From Glossina fuscipes (lineage: Eukaryota; Arthropoda; Insecta; Diptera; Glossinidae): a DNA stretch of 64,000 nucleotides. Location: the NCBI RefSeq assembly GCF_014805625.2, contig NW_023998497.1, forward strand, positions 1-64,000, written 5' to 3'. The translations under genes and the position numbers were made by a program. The notes beneath the pieces were generated by a model, which did not search any database, was not told the origin of the DNA, and was given only the letters and a program-made list of their open reading frames with translations. Below are positions 1 through 10,573 of the stretch, in pieces (positions within the stretch are counted from its first letter, which is position 1; each line of letters opens with the position of its first letter).

Positions 1-620
1 CCCATTTGTAACCAGTAATTAATCGAAAAATGAACATTAAAGTTTTCTACATCGCCAGGATAATCGTACATAGGGGCCACGTGCCCAGTTTTCTTATCCC
101 ATTGTCCATGATAATCATATGTCATAACAGCAATCCAATCTAAATATTCAGATAATTGAATGACTTCAGCTCAATGACCAATTGTTTAAAACCTTCCTTT
201 TCGTCGGGGCGACCTTTTTTGCAGCCAACTTGCCAACACACTGGATATTCCCAGTCCAAGTCCAGGCCTTCGAAACCATATTTTTCCATGAAACTAATAA
301 CGTTTTTTGTAAAGTATGACCTAGCAGCTGCACTTCTAACAAGCCGAGTGTATTTATCGCCAGCCGAATCATTCCAGCCACCCATAGCTACATTGACTTT
401 AATGCCTCTGGAACTATACGTTACGACGCGCTCGTTGAAATGATTATCTAAGTCAGCCCACGAATCGTGAGGCTGAATAGTAAGAGTTTCACGATTTAGT
501 AAGGCAAAACCGTAGACAATGTGGGAGCATAAGTGGGCATCAATATCTTCAGGTAAGTATTTACCTCCATTTTGGCGATACCAAGCCCAATTAGTGAATA
601 GCTGGGCTGAATGGCAGGTT
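1..620 (-). pseudogene. Broken GH18 chitinase exon (Cht10/Cht3-like domain)
   Basis: Reading leftwards from about 600, one open frame encodes the front of a glycosyl hydrolase 18 domain: a start-of-barrel block (FTNWAWYRQNGGKYLPED), then VAMGGWNDSAGDKYTRLV, then the catalytic signature GLDLDWEYP with its acid/base glutamate. These chitinases cut chitin in cuticle and peritrophic matrix. The block containing PVCWQVGCKKG resembles the catalytic domains of the large multi-domain Cht10-type enzymes. At about 160-170 the frame breaks. FKQLVIEL is followed directly, in another frame, by QLSEYLDWIAVMTYDYHGQW and KKTGHVAPMYDYPGD, which run to the window edge. In intact GH18 enzymes about 25-30 residues lie between these blocks, and no intron could fit here. 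I infer an internal deletion with a frameshift, so a pseudogene or an assembly error. The 5' boundary is uncertain, and an upstream stop lies at 668-670. Confidence 0.85.
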
Positions 621-1084
621 TCTATGTGAGATGAGTGGGCGGCGATGATGTGGTGATCACGACATGCTTATGTGTTGTAGGTGTCGGTCTAGACTCTAAA
701 GGTCCATTTTCCATTCCATCTGCTGGATGAATTCCTTTTTAGCGAAATTGTAGTGAGCACGAAACTCGTTTTCCGACTCCAATAACTGATTAGCACTTTT
801 CTCCTCCAGTTTATAATGACGAAGGGACCGATCACTTGAGCTTTGTGAAACCATTTATTTATTCTTATTACAGTTCTATTGGAGAAATATTTGCTTGTAG
901 CATAGAAGACACGTTTACAAATTAATTAATTTTCCATTTCTGAAATTTACAGAAAATTATATTTCAAAAAACACCACAACCAGCTCGGTTTTAAAAAATC
1001 TTTAAAATGTATTCGAAAAATGAAAGAAAAGCTGAGCATAAAATGGAAGTGATTATAGAAAATTATGTCACTTGATATGATTTA

Positions 1085-1440
1085 AAATCAAGTAAGAAAA
1101 GTATATTCGGCTGGAACGGAATCTTTTACATCTACAATCATCGTTCTAAAAAAGACTAAAAAGAAAAAACATGAAAAAATTACACTTCTCTACTCTTTAA
1201 AACTGTGTAGTTGTGGCTGATGGTCCATTTTTATGCAGAAAATTATATTTGGGGTTTGCAGTACACGTGACACTGTGACATGCTTCGATCGATTTCGTCC
1301 ACTTTCAATATCAATCTGTGTACAAGAACTTCCAATGTGCTAAATTTGAAGCTTAAATATTCATTCTTTCCGGTCACGAGACCCTTAAGTCAAATCAGAA
1401 GTTGGTTCTGGTCATCTATATATATATACTCTTATTAGGT
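1085..1440 (+). repeat. Dispersed repeat family A, degenerate copy
   Basis: Begins with CAAGTAAGAAAAGTATATTC, like the copy at 44350 (ACAAGTAAGAAAATTAAATT). It later contains a GTGACATGC...TTTCAATATCAATC...CAAGAACTTCCAATG block matching the 44.9-kb copy. No coding potential is seen. Confidence 0.5.
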
Positions 1441-1493
1441 GTCTGAAGCTGTTTTTCTGGATATCGCAAACGTCCAAATGACAAAATGAACAT

Positions 1494-1730
1494 ATGAAAG
1501 CAGCCCTTACCCAATACGCGCTCATAGTTCATAGTTCCGTGTTGGGCGACGATTTTGAAAAGCGTGCCACCGGACTTCTATTAAACAAGGAACGTCCGCC
1601 CAAACCTCTCCTCAAAGTCGCAGATAAAATTCAATTAAATGGTAATCTATTGGACAAAGTAAATGAAATGATTATCGACGGAGGTAGTGTGTTGACTGGT
1701 TGCCCATTACAAAAGAACCTAAAATGGTAA
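1494..1730 (+). other. Orphan 78-residue ORF, not recognised
   Basis: An ATG-to-stop frame with balanced amino-acid use (blocks include DDFEKRATGLLLNKERPPKP and LDKVNEMIIDGGSVLTG). It looks more protein-like than its surroundings. I see no motif that assigns a family. Upstream codons in the same frame are open for only a short distance. It may be a fragment of a transposon ORF, an exon of a decayed gene, or chance. Confidence 0.25.
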
Positions 1731-2378
1731 GAACTAAAACTGAATTCTGCAATATGTTCGATATCAACACACAGCAGCGATCATGATGTATTTATATCTA
1801 TTTTTTATGCATTTATGTGTTTATTTATTATTTATATTATATATTATAAATTTTTGTCTTTTTTAAAAGTTCATCTGAGAAAAATTCTCGATTATCGAAG
1901 CGTTGCAATTTATTGAAAACAACTCTGCGCTCTCTCTATTCTCTATTAAGGGCAAGAGCGCCTGAAACCAATTTAAAAGCTCCGGCACAATATTAATGAA
2001 TGAATGAATGAATATTTTGACTCCCATATTTTTTGGGACGAGTACATTGTACGGCGATTTAAATCAATACGATAATCCATCATGATGATTTAATGATGTT
2101 TAACAACAAAAACATCTTCTTTTTTTATAACATTAATTTTATTTACAAGCAACAAAAACGCAATGCTTGCTATCGTATTTATATTATTCGGGAAAATTCC
2201 TTGTTAAATAATTACGAAGGCTTCATAACTATGAAGCCCATAATTTTGCTAAAGGAAGCAAACAGATATCAACGTATCTGATAATAAATAAATAGTAGGA
2301 GCATTTTTCTCTTTGTATGTTTGCCATTTTTTACTTACTTTATTACTGCTTTTTCCTTTCGCTGTTTTTCTTATTTAT

Positions 2379-2500
2379 TAAAAGCAACTCTGTGCTTTCT
2401 TCATTCTCCACACATGGCACTTTTTTTATAAACTGTGTAAAGGAAAAAATCACCTAACCACTTTCTGTGAAACAAAACAAATTTGGCAAGCGCAAAGAGA
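2379..2500 (+). repeat. Upstream segment shared with 17441-17562
   Basis: AAAGCAACTCTGTGCT, then a spacer, then ACTTTCTGTGAAACAAA and GGCAAGCGCAAA. The 17.4-kb segment has the same blocks in the same order and spacing with scattered changes. A weaker partial match (AACAACTCTGCGCTC) lies at about 1918. Each of the two main copies is followed within 70-200 bases by a short ATG exon with a consensus 5' splice site, so this may be a duplicated promoter/5' UTR or a dispersed repeat. Confidence 0.5.
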
Positions 2501-2698
2501 AATTATTCGAATTGAAAAATTGAGAAATTAAACAAAATCTATCACAAAAAAATTAGATGAAAAATTGCGAAATAAAAATAGAAAGACGCATCTACAGTTC
2601 TGTTATATATGTCGCAAATTCTGGGTATTAAAATTGTTAACCAAAATATATTAATAGTATAGATAGAACATAAAATAAGTTCAACGAAAATAAGTGCA

Positions 2699-4316
2699 AT
2701 GACTGGTAAGTGCATTTTTTATTATTTATAATTTCATTTTTTGGCAAGGAGATCCATCTGATCCATCGTGTAGTTTTTCTGGAAATCTCGACGGTATCTC
2801 TAGTTGCTAGCAATAATTAGCATTAACATAGAACAACTTTTCAACTATTTTACATATATATGTTGTGAGGACCCAAAGTCGTCCCTCGTTTTGGCCTCAC
2901 GGGTTCCCCGTCTCTGGCTGGGGAGAGAAGAGTGCTAGGAAGTAAGATAGCATAAGATAGGATAGGCATAGGATAGGTATAGGATAAGAATAGGTTAGAA
3001 TAGGATAGGAGAAGACTAATATAGATTAAGAATACATTAAGATAGGATAGTAATAGATTACGAATAGAATAGGGGTAGAATAGGGTAACTTTAGTTAGTT
3101 TTTGTTTAGGGGGTCGACGCTAGACACTCGAGGAGAGTGGTTCGTTTTCCCTAGTAAAGTCAAGTGTAACCGAAACATAGAATCATATTGAAATAAAGAG
3201 TCTCTGCAAAATAAAAATATTCTTGCGTTATTTCCCTCAAATTCCCTGGGCCGCTGAGCTGCCACAGCCTTTGAGGAAAGGGACGGAAACGTCCTCGCAA
3301 TGTGTTTTGATTGGAAGTAGTTTTCTCTTTTAAATTAACATAATGAAAGGACCAACAAATGAATGCATGAAGGAGTGAGGGAGTTAATGTTTAATTTTAA
3401 AATAAATGTATTAATAACACCGTAATAACACCAGCGATATGGGTTTCAAATGGTTGGGAGCTTAGAAGGCGACAAGCTAAGTGTGTTATACGTTTGGACC
3501 AGTTGTACATACAGAGAAATCTGCCGCATAACGTATATCTATTGTACACCAGCGTTCATATTGGCGACATTACAACTACAAACATGTGTGCCGCCACATT
3601 ATTTAAATTATATTAGGCATTCCTTTTTTAGAATCTGCATTAAGAGTGGAGAATGCGTAATAGATGCGCAAACATATCAATTATTGTTATTGCATGCAGA
3701 TTGTGTGCAAAAGAAATGGAAAGCAACAGTTAAATGCCGAAAAATAGTCTGCACATTCCTTATGAAATAAATTGCTGCGTAACAAAACGTTTAGTTGATG
3801 TAAGATAGGATAAGATACTATAAAAGTTTAGAGTCAATCTTTTCCTTTTTAAATGGACAATCCGAAGTATGTCATATGTTGTACATTTATGATGCAAATG
3901 TATTGTACTTTGAATACGAAAGCGAAAACTTGTTCGAACGCATGAAGCAACCGTATGCTAATATAGGATGTCGGTATACTATACCTCATTTGTGTTTTAT
4001 TCAATAATTACTTCGTACATTAGTGCTTCTAAAGGAAAATTTAAATAAATGATAGCACAGCTAGTACCTAAGCAAAGATTAATTCATTTGATATAAAACC
4101 GTGTCATATATGTAATACAAAAGTCGGAAAGTAGCTACGCCTTTTTTGCAGGCATATATATATAAATATATACCTATATGTTGAGTATGTATTTCTATGG
4201 ACATATGTGCAAATTCTTTTATATTAATGACCTTTCTGTCTTTAGCAGAGATAAGACGATCCGGTCAAAAAGAAGCGCCTGTTTGTGAAAGACAAAGTGT
4301 CTTGGTCAACTTTTAA
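2699..4316 (+). other. Possible two-exon small gene (about 26 residues)
   Basis: An ATG at 2699 opens a 7-nt coding exon ending ACTG before GTAAGT at 2706. A pyrimidine-rich tract ending TTTAG at 4245 could join it to an exon reading AEIRRSGQKEAPVCERQ and stopping with TAA at 4314-4316. Donor and acceptor are good and the phase fits, but the product is tiny and unrecognised, and the intron contains a solo LTR. It may be the remnant 5' end of a longer gene. Confidence is low. Confidence 0.2.
2864..3299. mobile_element. Solo LTR of an LTR retrotransposon
   Basis: The 436-bp unit begins TGTGAGGAC and ends GTCCTCGCA, which is the required TG...CA with inverted ends. It is bounded on both sides by the tetranucleotide ATGT (2860-2863 and 3300-3303). 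A perfect 4-bp target-site duplication is typical of several Gypsy-group lineages. Internally there are degenerate ATAGGATAGG-type repeats (about 2945-3085) and AATAAA signals near 3191 and 3211. There is no internal coding region, so this is the product of LTR-LTR recombination. Confidence 0.85.
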
Positions 4317-5200
4317 TAATGCTATGTAAGTATGTTCACTGGAAGGTGTGATGAAAAGAAAAGTGAAAACATCGACAGAGTTGACCAGAAAATTTAATTT
4401 TTTTTATATACCATGAAGAAACATCTTTTTGGATCTTCAGTTTTTTAGCGCGTCATGACATTCTTTACATATTTTAGACATATTTTCCAAAAAGCATAAA
4501 CGCGTACCAAAGCAACTCGACCAATGGGTAAAAATTGTAAATCGTGATGATTAAGATGTCATAATTAGTTTGATAATATCGACCAAAGCCGCAACAATAA
4601 TTTAGTTTTTTTATATATTTTAATGTTTTTTTTTCAGTTCTCTAATTATCTAAGTCATGCTTTAAAGCATCATGTTTATGTTTGGTTTATTGCATTTGTT
4701 AAAATGTGAACAAATCGTTAAAAGCAAATATATTTAATTCCCTGTTAACCACTTGCGCGAGTTCCATATTAAAATCATTAAGTAGCCGTTATATGCTATC
4801 GGAGGTAATTAAAATATTTGGCCATGTTTTGCATAGATATTGTCTTTTATTCATTTATGTAATATTTAAATGAACGCAAGCGCATGTAATACAATTGTAG
4901 GAAAGCAATAACACACATACGTATAATACGAAAATAAACTTTATTTTCTGTTTGGATTTAGATTTTGACAAAAATGTATTTGTTGTTCAATTGAGTAAGC
5001 AGTGGAGTTTTGCTTGAACTGGCTTTCGTTTAAATAATCCTCCATTTTGTCACTGCTTTGACTTTTCCCAAAAAATTTTCTGTTTAAATCTTCACGCATG
5101 CAGTTGCACTTATATATTTGCTTATCAGTTTATTTAATTATGTATCTATGCAGCATTGATACAAATAAATTCCTCCCGGTTTTTCATAAATTTAGAAGTG
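3310..5200. other. No gene seen
   Basis: AT-rich sequence with short chance frames. A 106-residue frame at 3450-3770 has no recognisable motif. Nothing else beyond the possible small exon at 4246-4316. Confidence 0.5.
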
Positions 5201-5624
5201 CAGTAAAAGCTCCTTATTCGCGCTTCCCTTATTCACGGTTTCACTATTCGTGGATAAAAAAAATGCGACCAATTCCCATATTCGCGGCTATAAATTTCTT
5301 TATTCGCGGTTTTTGAGAATGTAAACAAACAAAATGAAAGGAACCTTATTACTCAACGGATAAAGAATTGCTGCGAAAATCCCAAATCTAGTTCATTTCA
5401 ACCAAGTAATTTCCCCAAATAACAAATTGCCTAAAGAGGGAACAACTAAACACACACTCCCATTTAATTAAACTGATTGTTCTATATATTTGATTTTTTT
5501 TATATTTTGTCACCTAGGAACGTATCCTCTCTAATCCCATATAAATTACCATTCCGCATTGGTGGTATCTGTATTCGCGGCATTTTTATGAAACGTATCC
5601 CCCACGAATAAGAAGATTTTACTG
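5201..5624. mobile_element. MITE with CAGTAAAA terminal inverted repeats (pogo-like)
   Basis: The left end CAGTAAAAGCTCCTTATTCG and the reverse complement of the right end (CAGTAAAATCTTCTTATTCG) match at 18 of 20 positions. Subterminal regions repeat TTATTCGCGG-type motifs at about 5217, 5229, 5245, 5278, 5301 and 5571, as expected for transposase-binding sites. At 424 bp it carries no transposase. Ends beginning CAGT are typical of the pogo/Tigger branch, but I could not establish a clean TA duplication. Confidence 0.65.
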
Positions 5625-5639
5625 TACTTTGTTTTAAAG

Positions 5640-5900
5640 GAACGGCTTTGAAGGCAACATTTTACAGCGCCCATCAACCTGTAAAGGTTCCTTTAAAGCA
5701 AATCTGTTTTGTAGAGGTTGATGATAGCTCTATAAAATAGTTCGCCGTGTTTCCAAAAAATTCCAAAAATTCCATTAACAGTTATAATTATTATTAATTT
5801 GAAATTTACATTTAATTTTATTTATAACTTGGAATTATTATTAACTTGAAATTTAAAAAATGTAAAATTTTTACGTAAATCAATTGAAATTAAAAAAAAA
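5640..5900. repeat. Dispersed repeat related to 22860-23170
   Basis: Shares GGTTGATGATAGCTCT within a block rich in CTTTGAA/CTTTAAAG, then a tail of TTATAATTATTATTAATTTG-type sequence. The same order of parts is seen at 22.86-23.17 kb. It is AT-rich, non-coding and of unknown class. Confidence 0.45.
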
Positions 5901-6119
5901 TTGATCGTTGTTTTATTTATATTTAATTTGACAATTTTTTATTATAATTTTTTCTTTACATCACCATAGTGTTAACAATTTACCAAAAATTTTACATATC
6001 TTTGCATAATTGGCCTATTTTCTATTCTATTTATTTTCAGGTTCATCTCTTATTATTTATTATATCACATTTTATATTTTCATATTATATTACTATTATA
6101 ATATTATTTTTATACAAAT

Positions 6120-7300
6120 CTGGACAGACTATTTAGTGAATTATTGAAAGAATACCCCGATTCGTGAGACGGTGATGGATGTAGGCTATGCAGACTACTG
6201 TCTAAGAGGTTAACCGACCGAATGACGGTGGAAACTGGTCAGTTATTGACAGAGTAGGATGTTTTGAAAAAAGTTTATGCAATTAGATATAGTTAGAGAA
6301 TGGTAGATAGAAGATGGGCGGTCGGACAAGAATCGCAGAATACATTTGGGGCTGGCGCGAGCGGTAAAAAAAATGACGGGCCAAATACGTGACAACGGAA
6401 ATGTACGGATTGAGACTGACAGCGAGGGCAAGGTAGGTTTTCCAGGATTTGACGAAGCAGAAAGCCTGTTGATACAAGTGGGAGGCAAAATAGAAAGGTA
6501 AGAAGAAGCGACGGACATGCAAGATATAATAGAGGTGACAGAAGAACCGACTAGGGTGCTATGTGTAGAGGATAGAGTAGAAGTAGAAAACCTCGCTAAT
6601 TTTATGGATCAAATTTATACGGCAGGACCATAGACATCGGTGCAACCGAGGTTGATCCGCGAGATTAAACGGCTTCAAGCAGAAAACGAAAACTTGAAAC
6701 GGCGCCTCGAAGGAAATAAACGCCATGAGACGAACGAGCACCTAACAGCATAGTGCCAGTAAGAAGGAGAAGTAAAAGTAGTGCTTTAAATACAGCAAAG
6801 CAAAGGTAATTGAAATATTGTATAAATACCGTCTCATACACAGAAAGATTCGCTGTATGCCAAAGATAAGTGTGCATTTACGCTTTCTGTATCAATTATT
6901 AATTTGCTTTTATTCCATTTCAGATTAAAAAAAAGCATACGCCTGCACTATCGCTTCAGCGGAATGCGATACTTCCGTAGGCCAATGGTAAGATTGTGGT
7001 CATCTTTATATATAAAGTTTAGTAATTACATTAATTTACCTTTGCGGATATCAACACACCGCTCACTGTCAACCAGCATACCGCCATATATTTATTTATT
7101 TATCTTATCTTATGTATGTCTATATTATACGCATTTATATTATACATTTGTATTATATTATATTAATAAGCGGGGCTTTATTTATTTATAAGTTTTAAGT
7201 TACGTCCATAATGGTGTAGGCTTACCGGCGAGCCAGCCATTCAAAACAATCGGCAACGCGCCTATCAGAGTACCCCAAGGGTGATGTGAAAATCGTGATA
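6120..7300 (+). mobile_element. Internally deleted P-like element, copy of the 26-29 kb element
   Basis: The 3' 400 bp parallel 28790-29205: GATACTTCCGTAGGCCAA, TATATATAAA, and a terminal GTGTAGGC...CGGCAACGCGCCTATCA...GTGATGTG block. The 5' part resembles 26070-26120. In between, two short coding-like stretches survive. One (about 6350-6500) includes GNVRIETDSEGKVGFPGFDE. The other (about 6645-6745) has a leucine-zipper-like IREIKRLQAENENLKRRLEG, the kind of coiled coil that follows the DNA-binding domain in P transposases. Stops and deletions remove any full ORF. Confidence 0.6.
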
Positions 7301-7549
7301 AGCGACAACAGTATTTAATAAGATTTTGATGCAAGTATGTAATATGTACGTACATGTGGTTGCAATGTTCTTACTTTTCATTAAGTGGTAAAGGCTTTAA
7401 AAATATGTCAATTAGCGCTTAATAAAAGAATTGTGCTCTTTATTCACCACGGATCTGACTTCGTGAGTGCATTTTGCTGTACATGCTGGAGGGTTAAAAA
7501 AAGGTCACTCTGCGCGGTGCGCAAATGTTAAAGTGTTAATAATGTTTAG

Positions 7550-7640
7550 TGAGGTTTCGATGTTTAATTCTGCTTAATTTTGATATGTTTAACAATGTTT
7601 AATAATGTTTAATGATGTTTAATAATGTTTAATAAAGCAA
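7550..7640. repeat. Short tandem TGTTTAATAA repeats
   Basis: About eight imperfect copies of a 10-12-bp unit built on ATGTTTAAT, ending in ATAAAGC. Confidence 0.7.
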
Positions 7641-7774
7641 AATATAAAAAAAATTAAAAATTTGGAGTTGACCCAAACTTTTCGAAAGGTTTATTTTGAA
7701 AGTAAAAAAAAGCAGCGTCACCCACACCATATTATAGAGCGTGAAAATTCAGTTCTTTTGCTTTTTTTATCTTT

Positions 7775-7860
7775 TTACAATTACGGTGATGGATGTAAAA
7801 GATTCTATCACGACCTCATATAATGTTCTTACTTGTTTTCTTATTTTATTTTGTTTTGTC
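7775..7860 (-). repeat. Dispersed repeat family A, terminal fragment
   Basis: ACGGTGATGGATGTAAAAGA followed by GTTCTTACTTGT. This is the reverse complement of the start of the family A copy at 44350. Confidence 0.45.
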
Positions 7861-7989
7861 GTATTTTCACCATGGATTGGTATTAATAAAAATGTTGTTC
7901 TGCGGTTTTGCTTAATTTCAGATAGCCAAACTTGGATAAATTGGAAAGTTTTTCAAGTTTTGAAAAATTCGGATAAAGCGAAAAAATTT

Positions 7990-8260
7990 AGATAAGAATA
8001 ATTTAGTGTAAAAATTAAGTATAAATAGTGCCAAAGAAAATAAAGAAATTCAGTTGTGATCAAACAATTCAACTTAGCGTTTAACTCGCTGAAAATACAA
8101 GGCGTTCAATCCGCCTGAAGCATAAAGATTAGGGATTTTCTTATGCCGAGACTTATTGGCATTATAAAAGACGGAAAGACTTGGCGCACTGAAGCCGAGC
8201 AGCTTAGGGGTAAACTACGTTCCATCATTAAACATCATTACATTCATTACACCTTAGTTT
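7990..8260 (+). repeat. Arm of a dispersed inverted repeat (partner 19735-20076)
   Basis: Strong similarity, in opposite orientation, to 19735-20076 over AATAATTTAGTG, AGTGCCAAAGAAAATAAA, AACTCGCTG, GCGTTCAATCCGCCTGA, CTTATGCCGAGAC, GACGGAAAGACTTGGCG and AAGCCGAGCAGCTTAG. Within it, an ATG at 8143 opens a frame beginning MPRLIGIIKDGKTWRTEAEQ. The corresponding frame at 19.9 kb is the same but ends soon after. It is probably the LTR/leader or first ORF of a retroelement whose body is missing. The class is unproven. Confidence 0.6.
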
Positions 8261-8589
8261 ATTCTTTTGATTCTCTAAAACGAGGCATGAATAGAGCCGT
8301 TTCTATCTTTTTTACAATCACATATGACTGGGCTTCCAAAACTTATTCAAAATTGTAAACCGAACTTGAAAACGAATTCATCCAAGATGGAAATTTTCTT
8401 TTGCACTCCTAACGATAGCGTTTGCATCGGTGACCACGACACCCCAAACTGAAAAGAAAAAGAGAATGCAATTAGACAATGTTTCAATTATTCAAAAAAA
8501 AAAAACTGTTTTTAAAGTATGTGGACAAATTATTCAAATTCATTTTCGCGCTGCTTATATAAAACATCATAAAACCACATAAATTAAAT

Positions 8590-8995
8590 TTTTACCAAGT
8601 AATCTTGAGTATGTAAAGCCGCTTTTAGTGAATTTCTCTTCAATATCTTTAAGACGACAGCGTATTTCTGGCACGGAACCCTTTGAAATTTGCTAGGACT
8701 TTCCACAAAATTCTCTTGAACAATCGTCTGCAAAAATAACATTACATTACATTTATTACACATTAAATTAATTGACTCGTTGACACATTTAACAACTAAA
8801 TAAACACCATTTGGAAATTCCAATATCACACCTATATCCATGAGTATGGGTTCTTTCGGAGTTTACTTACAAGCTGCTACGTGATGTTTGTTTAAAAAAT
8901 GCACTAAACTAACTTTTGATTACAACAAATAAAGTTTTTATAAAATGTCTCACCCTTCTACGCATGAAATCTTTTCCAGTTCACAATCTGCAAAC
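8590..8995 (-). pseudogene. Possible decayed two-exon gene fragment, not recognised
   Basis: Read leftwards, an acceptor (TTTGCAG near 8995) precedes an exon reading DCELEKISCVEG before GTGAGA. A second acceptor (TTTTTGCAG near 8727) precedes DCSREFCGKS, a TAG, then GSVPEIRCRLKDIEEKFTKS and GFTYSRLL before GTAAAA. The second exon is protein-like in one frame apart from the stop. The family is not recognised. Confidence 0.25.
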
Positions 8996-9487
8996 ATAAA
9001 AAATTAAAGTTAGATACCAATAGGAAATTAAATAATGGATTGCGGAATGCCATCATACATCTCATCTTTCATAGAAATAAGAGCATTTTTTATAAAATTA
9101 TTTATTTATTTGTTTAAAATATGAAATAATATAAAAGCCCTCGATGTCCTTGTTTAATTATATTTAATGTATGTATAAATAAATAAATAGTATACAATAT
9201 TATTATTAAAAATCAAAATTACTAACTTTATTCGTTTGTAGTATTGGAAATTTGAGATTATAATATTTCTTAACGAAACTATTTTTTTTAATATATGATT
9301 TATACCTTAACACTTAACTATTAGATGTTGCCTAAAATGCGTGTATAAAAATAATAAAAAAAATAATTTGTTAAAAAAAAAACTTGTAAAAATATGTGCG
9401 AAAAAAAAATTTTAAATGTAAAAATATTAAGTTTGGAACTTTTTGCTTTTATAAGACGAATATACAAACCCAATTTTACTTGCGTTT

Positions 9488-9620
9488 GACAAAATTCTAT
9501 CTCTCAGTGTAGAATTTAGGTTGCTGTACATTTCGTATAAGTGTCCCCATAAAAGTGCTGAAAATAAAATTCTATCTCTCAGAGTAAGAATTACTTTTCG
9601 ATACATTTCTTATGAGAGAT
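9488..9620. repeat. Two imperfect tandem copies, about 85 bp apart
   Basis: AAAATTCTATCTCTCAG occurs twice, each followed by GAATT and then by TACATTTC(G/T)TAT. Confidence 0.6.
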
Positions 9621-9664
9621 TCTCATTCTCTCATCTTTTATCGATGGTAAGTGAATATAGGGTT

Positions 9665-10570
9665 GTATTTTCTTAGTACTATCAGTTATTGCTGTGAGCA
9701 ATAGCATTGAAATTTACAACAGCAAGCATGCAATACACAGCACTAGCTTTACAAAAAAATATTATTTTAAAAATCGAAATGAATATGTATCCAAAATTAA
9801 CAAACTCAAGACGAAAATTTAAAAAATTAGCTGAAGAATTGATCGGGGTCCATGAAAATAACAATCCTAGTTAACAATTATCCAACTTATCTTGCTCATT
9901 ACTTATTCAGCGGTTAGAAAGCTGTACGAGCTCCTCATGTAAATTTAATGATATGGCCAGTTACGGTCTGCGGTATGTGGTGAAACAAATGCAACCGCAA
10001 CACTTTGTAACGCCCGTGCGAGAAAAAGTTGAGTTAAATGCTTTAGAATCAGCAGAATCATCAGAAGTCTCGTCAACGGTCTTTGACGTTGGCGTTGCTT
10101 TGCAAGGCCTTTGCAATAAATGTGTGGCGGTACTTGTTCCATAGAGTTAAGCTAGAAGTTCAATAATATGACAAAGAAACCTATTGATATAGACTTTGGT
10201 GAAATTGCTATAGCGCTTAAATCTAAAATCTGCAACGTGGGGTCTTTAAAGCTGTGATAAAGCGTGATGAATACTATCCTGCATGGATCGGCATTTTTTA
10301 ATAAAGGGCAGCGAAAAACCGGTAGCTTCAATATAACTACTTTTTTAAGTGACAATGTAATTACGTGTTTGGTAAATTTTTGAAAGTTAGCACTGAATGA
10401 AAAATAAAAACAAGCATCTGTATCGTTATGAAAATAAAGTTTAGAAGTTTTTATAAAAAGAAAATTTTAACAATTTCGCTTTGATATTCAGCATTTTTTG
10501 ATTTTTTTTTTTTGGTTAAATTGCTTTTAATAAATTATTCTCGCTTGACATTATATCGCTACATTCACTT
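9665..10570. other. No gene assigned
   Basis: A 63-codon frame at 9953-10144 is moderately GC-rich compared with its surroundings, but I see no motif in it. The rest is AT-rich. A TATA-like run just before 10574 could belong to the SMC2-like gene. Confidence 0.4.
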
Positions 10571-10573
10571 ACT

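Noticed and set aside
3450..3770. 106-codon ORF as a gene
   Set aside because: Cys/Tyr/Ile-rich random-looking translation, no motif and no splice context.
6243..6877. Minus-strand ORFs of 60-91 codons
   Set aside because: They are shadows of the deleted P-like element; the plus strand holds the protein-like pieces.
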